A stretch of DNA of 64,000 nucleotides from DATFVJ01 sp963712955 (GTDB taxonomy: Bacteria > Actinomycetota > Actinomycetes > Streptosporangiales > Streptosporangiaceae): the NCBI GenBank assembly GCA_963712955.1, contig CAVQKF010000005.1:248001-312000 (forward strand). The letters are read 5' to 3'. The notes under the pieces are model-generated. The model was given only the letters and a program-made list of their open reading frames with translations. It had not been told where the DNA came from and did not search any database. This document shows, piece after piece, positions 34,983 to 43,141 of this stretch (positions are counted from its first letter, which is position 1; each line of letters begins with the position of its first letter). Position numbers and translations under genes: made by a program.

Positions 34983-37241
34983 GTGAAACGGTGGGGTGAA
35001 GCCGCTTTCGATGCATACGTGCCTGCGGAGACCGTGCTCCGGCAGGTCGATACTGCGGTCATCGCGACCGATCGGGCAAGCAACTTGCTCTACGCGAATG
35101 CCTATGCCGCGAAGCTGTTCGGATTTCCCCAGGATTTTCATCACCTAATAGGACATTCAATCCTCCGGATGGGCTTCGACAAAGCCGATCTTGTCAAGGC
35201 GACGGGACTAGCCAAACAGGTGCTTCGTGGCCTGGTATGGGAGGGCACCTTCGTCAACGTGCGGCAGGATGGCTCGCGGGTCTTCGTGCGGGCTCAGGCC
35301 GCGCCGCTGCGCCACCCGTCCGGCGCGATCGACGGGATCGTCATCTTCGCCCGCGAGACGATGCGGCGCGGTAACGCGCGGGAGTTCGACAGGATCGGGC
35401 TGCTCGAGCGGATCGGGGAGCGGCTCGCCGGGTCGCTCGAGCTTGACCTGACCCTGCGGCATGTGGCTGAGACCCTGGTCCCGCAGTTCGCCGATCACTG
35501 CTTCATCGATCTCCGTCAGAACGACAAGCTGGTGCGGCGGGTGGGGATGCACGCCAAGGGCTGGCAGCCCGCGCCGGGGACCTGGGCGGTGGTGGGCGAG
35601 CCGATCCACTACCCGCAGGGCCACTTCTGCCAGCAGGCCATGCATCGGCTTGACACCATCGTGGTCGAGGACTTCGAGAGCCGCGGGTTCCCAGCACCGA
35701 GCGCAGCGAGCACGGCCGCGTCCAACGATGTGGCCGTCACCTCCGTTATCGCCTCGCCGCTGCTCGCGCGCGGCGAACTGCTCGGCGTGATGAGCCTTGC
35801 GCTCTCGCGCCTGACCCATCGTGACGACATCCACTACGATTCCTTCGACCGCGAATTCGTCGGGGCGGTAGCGGGCCGGGTCGCGATCGCGATCGACAAC
35901 GCGATGCTCTTCGAGGAGGAACGGCGCACCGCGCTGGCGTTCCAGACGAGCCTGCTGCCGCAGCAGATTCCGAAGCTCGACGGGCTGGAGATCGCCTACA
36001 GGTACGTGCCCGCGAAGCCGCTTGAGACCCGCGGCCAGGGGATTCAGACTCAGGTCGGCGGAGACTGGTACGACATCATCCCGCTTTCGGCCGGCCGGGT
36101 CGCCATCGTCATAGGCGACGTCGAGGGCCGCGGTGCGCGGGCGGCCGCGATCATGGGGCAGCTCCGTGCCGCGCTGCGTGCCTTCGCGCAGGATGACAAG
36201 CCGCCCGCCGAGATGCTGCGCAAGCTGGACGAGTGGTGCCGGACGCTCGGGCACATCGAGACCGACGCCCATGGTGTCACCACGCCCGTTACGCCGATGG
36301 TGAGCTGCGCCTACCTCGTTTACGACGCGTGGACACGCAAGCTGGCGTTCGCCAACGCGGGCCATGACGCGCCGCTGCTCATCGTGGACGGCGAGGTCGG
36401 GCAACTCGAGATCGAGCACAAGGGTGTCCTGCTGGGTGTTCGCTCGCAGGGCGTCGGCGGGGTGCCGCCGTTCCGCGAGGAGCAGCGCGAACTGCCGCCG
36501 GGCGCCACCTTGCTGCTCTACACCGACGGCTTGACCGACCGGCGGACACGCGAGGATGGCAGCGGCCATTACACCGAGGACGAAGCGGCCGAGATGCTGC
36601 GCCAATCCGTCAAGTCCGTGGCGCACAAGGATGTCGAGGCGCTCGCGAAGGCGGCTGAGGAGGCCGTGCCTGGTGACATCGACGACGACATGGCGATCCT
36701 TGTTGTGCGGTGCGCTGCCACCAAGCTGCCTTCGCACGAGCGGGTTTTCCCAGCGCAACCGATCATGGTGTCGGAGGCACGCCGAATGGCGGCGGAGACT
36801 TTCGCCCGCTGGGGACTGGATAGGGAGCAATCGGAACTCGCCTGCCTGCTTGTCTCGGAGGTCGTCACCAACGTCGTCTTGCACGCCGCGCAGTCACCGA
36901 GTCCGCGTCGCGAGCTTGTCTTCAACTCCGCCGCGGTCGGCAGCGGCCCCTTGGCCGTGGGCGCGGAGGACAGCTGGGAGCTTGGCCCGTTCGACGACAC
37001 GCCTATATTCACAAGGCCCGAGTTCACTGTCCGATTGCGGCGGGGTGAGTCGGCGATCTGGGTGGAGGTGTTCGACTCAGATCTGCGGCTGCCGCGGATT
37101 CGTAACGCAGGCGCGAACGACGAAGGAGGACGCGGGCTCTACCTCGTGGACCAGCTTTCCAGCCGCTGGGGGTCCCGGCCGACCGAGGAAGGCAAGGCGG
37201 TCTGGTTCGAGGTGCCTGTACGCCGCTCCACGAGGCCCTGA
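34983..37241 (+). CDS. PAS-GAF-PP2C(SpoIIE)-HATPase signalling protein
   Basis: About 752 residues with four modules: a PAS domain (about 10-110, ATDRASNLLYANAYAAKLFGF), a GAF domain (about 135-310), a PP2C/SpoIIE serine phosphatase (about 325-570; VGGDWYDIIPL, VIGDVEGRGARAAAIM, FANAGHDAPLLI, DGLTDRR, GDIDDDMAILVVR), and a C-terminal anti-sigma-type HATPase (about 600-745; LLVSEVVTNVVLHA, GRGLYLVDQLSSRWG). It probably dephosphorylates an anti-sigma-factor antagonist and may also act as its kinase. GTG at 34983 has AGGTG upstream; GTG at 34878 is the alternative. Confidence 0.88.
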   Translation: MKRWGEAAFDAYVPAETVLRQVDTAVIATDRASNLLYANAYAAKLFGFPQDFHHLIGHSILRMGFDKADLVKATGLAKQVLRGLVWEGTFVNVRQDGSRVFVRAQAAPLRHPSGAIDGIVIFARETMRRGNAREFDRIGLLERIGERLAGSLELDLTLRHVAETLVPQFADHCFIDLRQNDKLVRRVGMHAKGWQPAPGTWAVVGEPIHYPQGHFCQQAMHRLDTIVVEDFESRGFPAPSAASTAASNDVAVTSVIASPLLARGELLGVMSLALSRLTHRDDIHYDSFDREFVGAVAGRVAIAIDNAMLFEEERRTALAFQTSLLPQQIPKLDGLEIAYRYVPAKPLETRGQGIQTQVGGDWYDIIPLSAGRVAIVIGDVEGRGARAAAIMGQLRAALRAFAQDDKPPAEMLRKLDEWCRTLGHIETDAHGVTTPVTPMVSCAYLVYDAWTRKLAFANAGHDAPLLIVDGEVGQLEIEHKGVLLGVRSQGVGGVPPFREEQRELPPGATLLLYTDGLTDRRTREDGSGHYTEDEAAEMLRQSVKSVAHKDVEALAKAAEEAVPGDIDDDMAILVVRCAATKLPSHERVFPAQPIMVSEARRMAAETFARWGLDREQSELACLLVSEVVTNVVLHAAQSPSPRRELVFNSAAVGSGPLAVGAEDSWELGPFDDTPIFTRPEFTVRLRRGESAIWVEVFDSDLRLPRIRNAGANDEGGRGLYLVDQLSSRWGSRPTEEGKAVWFEVPVRRSTRP

Positions 37242-37315
37242 GCCGCGCAAGCGCCCGGCGCCTGTCTCCCCCTGCCCCCCGTCAGCGCGCCTCTGGGAGG
37301 AGGTCCAGCGCGCGT

Positions 37316-37480
37316 TCAATGCGATGTGGCCCACAGCGCCAGCACCACGACGGCGAAAATGATGATGGCTGCTATCCAGTGCCTGCCGGTCACGCCGAGC
37401 CCGGCGCGCCGCCGCAGCCGGGTCCAGAAAAATCCCACCAGGACCGCGAGCAGGGCCAGAAGGATCAGGCCAGAAGCCAC
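37316..37480 (-). CDS. Small two-helix membrane protein
   Basis: 54 residues: one helix (SGLILLALLAVLVGFFW), a basic loop (TRLRRRAGLGV), and a second helix (HWIAAIIIFAVVVLALWA). GTG at 37480 is supported by GGAGG 5 nt upstream, which decides against the longer frame. I know no family for it. Convergent with the PP2C gene. Confidence 0.65.
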   Translation of the reverse strand: MASGLILLALLAVLVGFFWTRLRRRAGLGVTGRHWIAAIIIFAVVVLALWATSH

Positions 37481-37587
37481 CGCAGCCTCCAAAGGGGCGA
37501 GTGTACCTGCCGCAGAGCCTACCGCCGCGTGGGCGGGAGCCCAGTGATCCGAACAGGGTTGTACCGCCGCGGTCATGCTCCTGGCTC

Positions 37588-37639
37588 GCTGGCTCAGGTT
37601 CGCTGGCTCAGGTTCGCTGGCTCAGGTTCGCTGGCTCAG
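37588..37639. repeat. 14-bp tandem repeat (3.7 copies)
   Basis: GCTGGCTCAGGTTC repeats in the gap downstream of the AtuA-like small gene. Copies are identical. Confidence 0.9.
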
Positions 37640-37697
37640 TGGCTCGCCGGGCCGGTGCTTGTGTTGCTGGCCTGCAGGCGCCGGGCCGGTGGGCTGC

Positions 37698-38093
37698 TCA
37701 GATTTTCCGGTCAACGATCCAGCCCTCGTAAAGCGACAGGCTGGGCCGCCGCCTCGGGGCCTGCTCCGCGACTGGGCCGGGGACCTCGATCTCCATGCGC
37801 AGCAGCGCGCCGCCCAGCGTCTTGCCGAGGTTGTCGCTGCGCAGCGAGCGGGGTCCGCCACCGCCGAGCGCGCCTTCCGCGACAAAATTGAGCGCGAGCA
37901 CGTTCGGCGCCTCGTACCGGTTCACCGGGCCACTGATCATGCTGCGGAAATGCGCCGCCACGCGCGCGGCGGTGACCTCCTGCCTGATGGCCTCGTACGC
38001 GGCGGCGTCGTACGCGAACAGCGCGATGTTGACGATGTCACCCTTGTCGCCCGACCGGGTGCCGCACAGGTCACGCAGCTGGATCCGCGGCAC
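37698..38093 (-). CDS. AtuA C-terminal-like small protein
   Basis: 131 residues (MPRIQLRDLCGTRSGDKGDIVNIALFAYDAAAY...), matching the short domain that is fused to, or encoded beside, AtuA in acyclic-terpene and related catabolic loci. GTG at 38093 follows GAGGAGG. It lies 43 bp downstream of the AtuA gene on the same strand, so the two chains probably form one complex. Biochemical function not known. Confidence 0.82.
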   Translation of the reverse strand: MPRIQLRDLCGTRSGDKGDIVNIALFAYDAAAYEAIRQEVTAARVAAHFRSMISGPVNRYEAPNVLALNFVAEGALGGGGPRSLRSDNLGKTLGGALLRMEIEVPGPVAEQAPRRRPSLSLYEGWIVDRKI

Positions 38094-38136
38094 GTTATGC
38101 CTCCTCGCCTGGCGGGCGGCGCCGGTTAGACGCCGG

Positions 38137-39516
38137 TTAGACGGCCGTGATGTCTGTGATGTCGTGGTGCACCTGCTCATCCACCAGGTCCTTCTGGACA
38201 AGCGCCGGCCAGAGGCCGAGCAACTGTGACGGCCTGCCTGTCATCCCCCGCCCTGCTCCGGTCATGCCCCACGGTGGCGCGGACAGGGCGAGCGGTACGA
38301 GCTCGCGGCCGACCCGGCGCGCGGTCTCCGCGTCCGCGCACCGCCAGGCCATCCGCAGCAGCACCTCCGGAACGTCGTCGGTGGCGCGCGGAGGCACGAT
38401 CCCGCCGTGCAGCGCGTTCACGCCCCAGTACTCCGCCAGCCATTCGTCGACGGCGATGCCGGCCAGTTCGGTGCGCTTGCGCAGGATCATCTCGGTCGCC
38501 CGCGCCTTGGCGTGCGCGTCCGGCCAGCCGAACGCCACCCTGGCCTCGCCCGACCAGCCCGCGGGGTAGCAGGCGAGCGCCTTGTAGGTGCTTGTCGCCT
38601 TGCGGCCACGCGCCCCGCTCACCCGCACCCGGTCGCCGCGCAGGTCGTCCAGGTGCAGGGCGGTGAAATCCGCGACCACGTCAGGTGTCAGGTACGCGGC
38701 GGGATCGTGCACCTCGTAGAGGAGCTGGTGCCGCACGGTGTCGAAGTCGACCCGGCCGCCGGTGCCAGGCGGCTTGGTGATCACCGCGGTGCCGCCCGGC
38801 TCGCACTCGGCGATCGGGTAGGCCAGCTTCCACGGCTGCTCGATGGCCCACCAGTCACCGGAGAAGTTGCCGCCCGTGGACTGGCCGGAACACTCGCACA
38901 GGTGCCCGATCGCGATTCCCGCGGCCAGCAGATCCCAGTCATCGGCCGCCCACCCGAACTCGTGGATCAGCGGTGCGAGAAACAGCGACGGGTCGGCCAT
39001 TCTGCCGGTGATGACGATGTCGGCGCCGTCTGCGAGCGCGGCCACGATCGGGCGCGCGCCCAGGTAGGCGTTGGCGAACAGCGCCGGGCCGGGAAAATGG
39101 CTCCAGGGCTCGCCGGTCTCCATATTGGCGAGGCCCGCGGGCAGAGCGGCGAGCTGGGCCAGCCGCGGCATCAGGTCGTCACCGGTCACGGTTGCGATCC
39201 GCAGGCCGCTGAGGCCAAGCTGGGCGGCCACCTTCGCCGCCACCTGGCCGGCCGCCACGGGGTTGATTCCGCCGGCGTTGGTGATCACCTTCGTCCGGCC
39301 ACTGGCGACGTACGGCATGGCGAGCCGAAGGTAGAGCGGCAGGTCCCTGGTAAAGCCGGCGCCCGGGTCGCGCAGCCGGTCCTTCTGCAGGATCGCCAGG
39401 GTGAGCTCGGCAAGCGCCTCCAGGCACAGGTAGTCGACTCCCGCGTCGAGCAGCGTCGTCACCGAGGTCACGGAGTCTCCGTAAAAACCCTGGCCTCCGG
39501 CTACGCGCACGGTCAC
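38137..39516 (-). CDS. AtuA-family (DUF1446) protein
   Basis: 459 residues with family blocks GGQGFYGDS, VDYLCLEALAELTLAIL, VITNAGGINP, and ADIVITGRMADPSLFLAPLIHEFGW. AtuA is needed for acyclic terpene (citronellol/geraniol) use in Pseudomonas, although its reaction is not established. GTG at 39516 is supported by GGAGGT upstream; the longer frame runs through an intergenic repeat. The rest of an atu pathway (carboxylase, hydratase) is not in the window, so the substrate is open. Confidence 0.85.
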   Translation of the reverse strand: MTVRVAGGQGFYGDSVTSVTTLLDAGVDYLCLEALAELTLAILQKDRLRDPGAGFTRDLPLYLRLAMPYVASGRTKVITNAGGINPVAAGQVAAKVAAQLGLSGLRIATVTGDDLMPRLAQLAALPAGLANMETGEPWSHFPGPALFANAYLGARPIVAALADGADIVITGRMADPSLFLAPLIHEFGWAADDWDLLAAGIAIGHLCECSGQSTGGNFSGDWWAIEQPWKLAYPIAECEPGGTAVITKPPGTGGRVDFDTVRHQLLYEVHDPAAYLTPDVVADFTALHLDDLRGDRVRVSGARGRKATSTYKALACYPAGWSGEARVAFGWPDAHAKARATEMILRKRTELAGIAVDEWLAEYWGVNALHGGIVPPRATDDVPEVLLRMAWRCADAETARRVGRELVPLALSAPPWGMTGAGRGMTGRPSQLLGLWPALVQKDLVDEQVHHDITDITAV

Positions 39517-39661
39517 CTGATCACCTCCACGGCCGTCGGGCTGTGCGCCAATTCTGCCCGAAACACCGTGGCAGCTCCCTAACGGCTGGCGCATCTGGCG
39601 CGTCGCCTTGACCCGCCCGCTCCGCGGAGAGACCTGGGCGCCTGAGCGAGCCGGTTCACGA

Positions 39662-39742
39662 CCGAGTCGATCCAGGGCAGAGTCGATCCGTGACAGAGTC
39701 GATCCGTGACAGAGTCGATCCATGACGAAGTCGATCCATGAC
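39662..39742. repeat. 16-bp tandem repeat, 5 copies
   Basis: AGTCGATCC recurs at 39665, 39681, 39697, 39713 and 39729, exactly every 16 bp (unit CAGAGTCGATCCGTGA). It fills the gap between the halogenase operon's last gene and the AtuA gene. Confidence 0.95.
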
Positions 39743-39761
39743 GGAGCAACGTGCCGGAGTC

Positions 39762-40946
39762 CTATGACCGGGCCGGTTTTGACTGGCCCTCGTCGATGAC
39801 CAGATGGGCGATGATGTCCCGCATGACCTCGCTCGGCCCTGCGGCGATGGTGGCGGCGCGAGCGTCTCGGTACGAGCGGCCGACCATGCTTTCCTCGACG
39901 TACCCGGGCGCGCCGTGGAGCTGTAGACACGCGTCGGCGATCTCACAGGCCAATTCCGTCGCCAGCAATTTGGCCATTGAACATTCCTCCACCGCCAGAT
40001 TCTCGGTGCCGTGGCACCAGGCTGCGTGGTAGACGAGCTGGCGGGCGGCGGCGAGCCGAGCGGACAGATCGGCGAGCCGATGGCGCACCGCTTGGAGGCT
40101 GGACAATGTGCCTTCGAAGACGTCCCGTCGTCGCACGTGGGCGATGGTCTCCTCGAGGCAGCGGTCGGCGCCCCCGATGGCCAGCGCTGCGGCCACCAGA
40201 CGTTCGAGCTGAAAACCCTGCATGAGGTAGTAGAAGCCGCTGTCACGCCGGCCGATGAGATGGCTGGACGGCACTGTCACCTGGTCAAAACGCACCGAGG
40301 CGGTGTCGGAGCAATGCCAGCCGATCTTGTTCTGGGCTGTTGCCCTGATGCCCGGCTCGTGGGCGTCGATCACTAGCAACGACAGTCCGGTGACGCCTCG
40401 GCGGGTAGATCTCACCTGGGGCGTAGTGCGAACGGCGACGACATAGAAGTCGGCCGTCGTCCCGTTTGTCACCATCGTCTTCTCGCCCGAGACCACGAAA
40501 TCCTGTCCCGCGGGATCGGCGGTGGTGGCGAGGCGGGCGAGGTCGGAACCGGCACCGGCCTCGGTGATTGCCAAGGCCGCGACCTTGTCGCCCCGGATAG
40601 CGGGGACAAGGTAGGCGCGCTGGAGCTCGGCGCTGCCAGCCGTGGCGAGGTAGTGGGTGGCCATGTAGGCATGCACCGCGATCGCCGCCCGAAACCCGGC
40701 GTAGCCCGTGCGGCCAAGCTCCTCGAGAAGGACCACCGAGTGGAACACGCTTTGCTGCCCGCCCCCGACGTCGCGGCGATAGGCCAGGCCGAGGAGACCT
40801 TGCTCGCCGAAGGCCTTCCAGGTCGAACGGGGGATCTTGTGATCCCGTTCCCAGTTGTCGGCGAAGGGAGCAATTGATGTCGATAGGAACTCGGCGACGG
40901 CGCGCCGAAAGGCTGCGTGTTCATCGGTGAGATAGATCGACTGCAG
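39762..40946 (-). CDS. Acyl-CoA dehydrogenase-family flavoprotein of the halogenase operon (CTG start)
   Basis: 394 residues, full-length ACAD fold: N-terminal helical domain (LTDEHAAFRRAVAEFLSTSIAPFADNWE), middle beta domain (ALAITEAGAGSDLARLATTAD, EKTMVTNG), C-terminal bundle. The catalytic Glu appears in FQLERLVAA, the isovaleryl-CoA-dehydrogenase position; the medium-chain position reads IAAGPSE. No ATG/GTG/TTG lies between the upstream stop and the domain; CTG at 40946 has AAGGAGG about 8 nt before it. Last gene of the operon. It may desaturate or cyclise a carrier-bound amino acid, as the ACAD-like KtzA does after a halogenase; that is inference. Confidence 0.85.
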   Translation of the reverse strand: MQSIYLTDEHAAFRRAVAEFLSTSIAPFADNWERDHKIPRSTWKAFGEQGLLGLAYRRDVGGGQQSVFHSVVLLEELGRTGYAGFRAAIAVHAYMATHYLATAGSAELQRAYLVPAIRGDKVAALAITEAGAGSDLARLATTADPAGQDFVVSGEKTMVTNGTTADFYVVAVRTTPQVRSTRRGVTGLSLLVIDAHEPGIRATAQNKIGWHCSDTASVRFDQVTVPSSHLIGRRDSGFYYLMQGFQLERLVAAALAIGGADRCLEETIAHVRRRDVFEGTLSSLQAVRHRLADLSARLAAARQLVYHAAWCHGTENLAVEECSMAKLLATELACEIADACLQLHGAPGYVEESMVGRSYRDARAATIAAGPSEVMRDIIAHLVIDEGQSKPARS

Positions 40947-40964
40947 CGGGTCCCTCCTTGGCGG

Positions 40965-41747
40965 CTAGCTGGCGGCGGTTGCGAGCTCGGTCCGCAGGAG
41001 ATCGAAGAATGCGGTCCTGCCCGAGCGCATAAAGAAGTGGCCGCCGCGGAGGGTGTGGCTACGGAAGCCGGCCTCGGAGTACCCGGCCCAGCCTTCCACG
41101 GCGGCAGGAGGCGCGATGGGGTCTTCATCACCGGCCATGACAACGAGGGGCACTTTCACTGGTTGAGCCGGTGACGGCGGCCACGTCTCGGCTAACTCGA
41201 GGTCGGCGCGGAGCATGGGCGCGAGCAGTTGCAGCAGCCGGTGATCGGTGAAGAGCTGCTCCGGCGTGGCACCGATACTCTTGAGGCTGGCGATGAACTC
41301 GGCCTCGGGCAGGTCGTGGATCGTCCGCAGGGTGTTCGGGGTGTGAGGTGAGCGGCACGCGGCGAGAACCAGCCGCTGTGGTTGGCAGCCGACGGCGGCC
41401 AGCCGGCCCGTAAGTTCGTAGGCGATCATGGCGCCCATGCTGTGACCGAAAAACACGAACGGCCTGGTTAGCTCCACCGACAGCGCCGGAATCAGGGCGT
41501 CGAGGAGCGCCGCCCACCGTCGGAAGGGGCGTTCCCGCAGTCGGCCGTCCCGGCCCGGAAGGCGCACGGCCGCCACCTCGATGTCTGCCGCCACCTCCTT
41601 CTCCCAGCCCGCGAACGCCGCCTGCCCGCCTCCCGCATGGGGAAAGCACAGCAGCCTCAGACGTGGGTCCGGTCGTGGCGCTGGTTTGTGAACCCATGCG
41701 CTGGGTGACCGGGCGGTTCCTGCCGCCTGGTGGTGGGGGGGTGACAC
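40965..41747 (-). CDS. Type II thioesterase
   Basis: 260 residues of the GrsT/TEII family. It opens with LRLLCFPHAGGGQAAFAGW, has the nucleophile elbow FFGHSMGAMIAYEL, the Asp in VVMAGDEDPIAP and His in LRGGHFFM. It would clear misloaded carrier domains or release the finished residue. GTG at 41747 lies 8 nt after the methyltransferase-carrier stop, and its stop is 18 nt before the dehydrogenase start. Confidence 0.92.
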   Translation of the reverse strand: MSPPHHQAAGTARSPSAWVHKPAPRPDPRLRLLCFPHAGGGQAAFAGWEKEVAADIEVAAVRLPGRDGRLRERPFRRWAALLDALIPALSVELTRPFVFFGHSMGAMIAYELTGRLAAVGCQPQRLVLAACRSPHTPNTLRTIHDLPEAEFIASLKSIGATPEQLFTDHRLLQLLAPMLRADLELAETWPPSPAQPVKVPLVVMAGDEDPIAPPAAVEGWAGYSEAGFRSHTLRGGHFFMRSGRTAFFDLLRTELATAAS

Positions 41748-41755
41748 GGATGGGC

Positions 41756-43141
41756 TCAGGCCGACCTCCGCTCGGCCAGGCCGGCCTCGACCGCGGCCGC
41801 GAGGTCGGCGAAGCGGCTCGCAGTGAAGACCGTGTCGGGTGCCAGTACATCGTTACCCAGGCGAGACTCGATCTGGGTGAGCAGGCGTACCCCGGTGAGC
41901 GAGTCTCCGCCGAGGTCAAAGAAATCGGCATCGTTGCGAACCGCCGACTCTCCGAAGATCTTGGCCCAAATTTCGGCGAGGACCAGCGTTCCTGCGCCGC
42001 CACCGAGTTCTCGCACGGGAGGGGCGCCATCGAGGGTGTCGTCGAGGGCGGAGACGAAGACGAAGGTGTCGGGCGCTGGGAGGAGGGGCCGGTGTGCGGC
42101 GAGATGGGCCCGGAGCTCGGCGGTGAGGGCCTGGCGCGTCGGCCAGCGAGGTGCGGGGGGCGGGGGAGAAGGACGGCGGTTGGGGCGGTGACGGTGGCCG
42201 TAGACGGTGTGGCAGGGTGTTAGCTCGAGCCGTGGGTCGCGGTCGGAGGCGACGACGAAGCCCCGTTCGGCCAGGAGTCCGAGTACCTGCCCGAGACGGC
42301 CGTGGAGGTCGTGTACCTCGACGACGATCTGGTCGATGATGTCCCACGTGGCGGAGTCGATACCGGCTAGCACCTCGCTCTCCGCCTTCTCCACGTCGAT
42401 CTTCAACAGGTCGATCCGGTCGAGGCGCTCCCGGTCGACGACCTGGCTCAGCGTGAGGACGGGGCACGTGCGCCGTTCGCCGATCATGCGGTCCGCGATC
42501 ATGGCGTCGAGCTGGCGATTCTCTTCCGTACCCTCACCGGTGAGGAGGTAGTTGCGCAGCACCTCCTGGTCTTCGTCGCTATCGGCGTGGAGGCCGGACA
42601 TCACCGTGTTTCCGGGGTAGAAGATGATCTCGGCGTCGGCGTCGCTGCTTCCCAGAGCGCAGTTGAGGACGGTTGCGTCCACGTGGTGCAGTTCCGCGTT
42701 GACCTCGACCGCATGCGCCAACTCGGCCACTGGTTCGATCGCCACGATGCGGGCGCCCCGACTTCGGGCCGCGGTGAAGAGGGTGACCATGCCGATGTTG
42801 GCGCCGACGTCAACGACGACCGCGCCGTCGGCCAGGGTGATGCCGTGACGGAGGTAGACGGTCCTGGCGAAGGTCTCCTGGTAAAGGAAGTCGGTCTCGG
42901 TGCGGTTGACCTGTGCCAGCAGGAGGTCGTCGGCCGGCTCATGCCAGTGGAGACCGTCGAGCCGCCCTTCGGACTGGAGTTGGCAGGCTCGATGCAGCAG
43001 CGAGGCCTCGTCGGGGTCGGGGACCAGATATGCGGTGCTGCCGGAGGCGGCGGCGATGACGACGGCACCGGCGACGGCTGGGTGCAGGGACAGCACTTCT
43101 GCGGTTGCCGCCCAATAGTCGTGGCTGACCGGCTGGGTCAT
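41756..43141 (-). CDS. FkbM-type methyltransferase fused to a peptidyl carrier domain
   Basis: 461 residues. The first 40 (EVLSLHPAVAGAVVIAAASGSTAYLVPD) resemble the C-terminal lid of an NRPS adenylation domain, as if cut from an interrupted module. Next is an FkbM methyltransferase (about 95-310; VVDVGANIGMVTLFTAA, IVAIEPVAELAH, IDLLKIDVEKAESEVLAGID), then a carrier domain (about 385-455) with DADFFDLGGDSLTGVRLL, whose Ser would bear phosphopantetheine. It is probably a second carrier onto which the chlorinated residue is moved and O-methylated. Starts in an ATGA overlap with the SyrC-like gene. Confidence 0.85.
   Translation of the reverse strand: MTQPVSHDYWAATAEVLSLHPAVAGAVVIAAASGSTAYLVPDPDEASLLHRACQLQSEGRLDGLHWHEPADDLLLAQVNRTETDFLYQETFARTVYLRHGITLADGAVVVDVGANIGMVTLFTAARSRGARIVAIEPVAELAHAVEVNAELHHVDATVLNCALGSSDADAEIIFYPGNTVMSGLHADSDEDQEVLRNYLLTGEGTEENRQLDAMIADRMIGERRTCPVLTLSQVVDRERLDRIDLLKIDVEKAESEVLAGIDSATWDIIDQIVVEVHDLHGRLGQVLGLLAERGFVVASDRDPRLELTPCHTVYGHRHRPNRRPSPPPPAPRWPTRQALTAELRAHLAAHRPLLPAPDTFVFVSALDDTLDGAPPVRELGGGAGTLVLAEIWAKIFGESAVRNDADFFDLGGDSLTGVRLLTQIESRLGNDVLAPDTVFTASRFADLAAAVEAGLAERRSA

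Noticed and set aside
35208..36884. 558-residue minus-strand open frame opposite the PP2C protein
   Set aside because: All four domains of the plus-strand gene are intact; the antisense frame has no recognisable motif.
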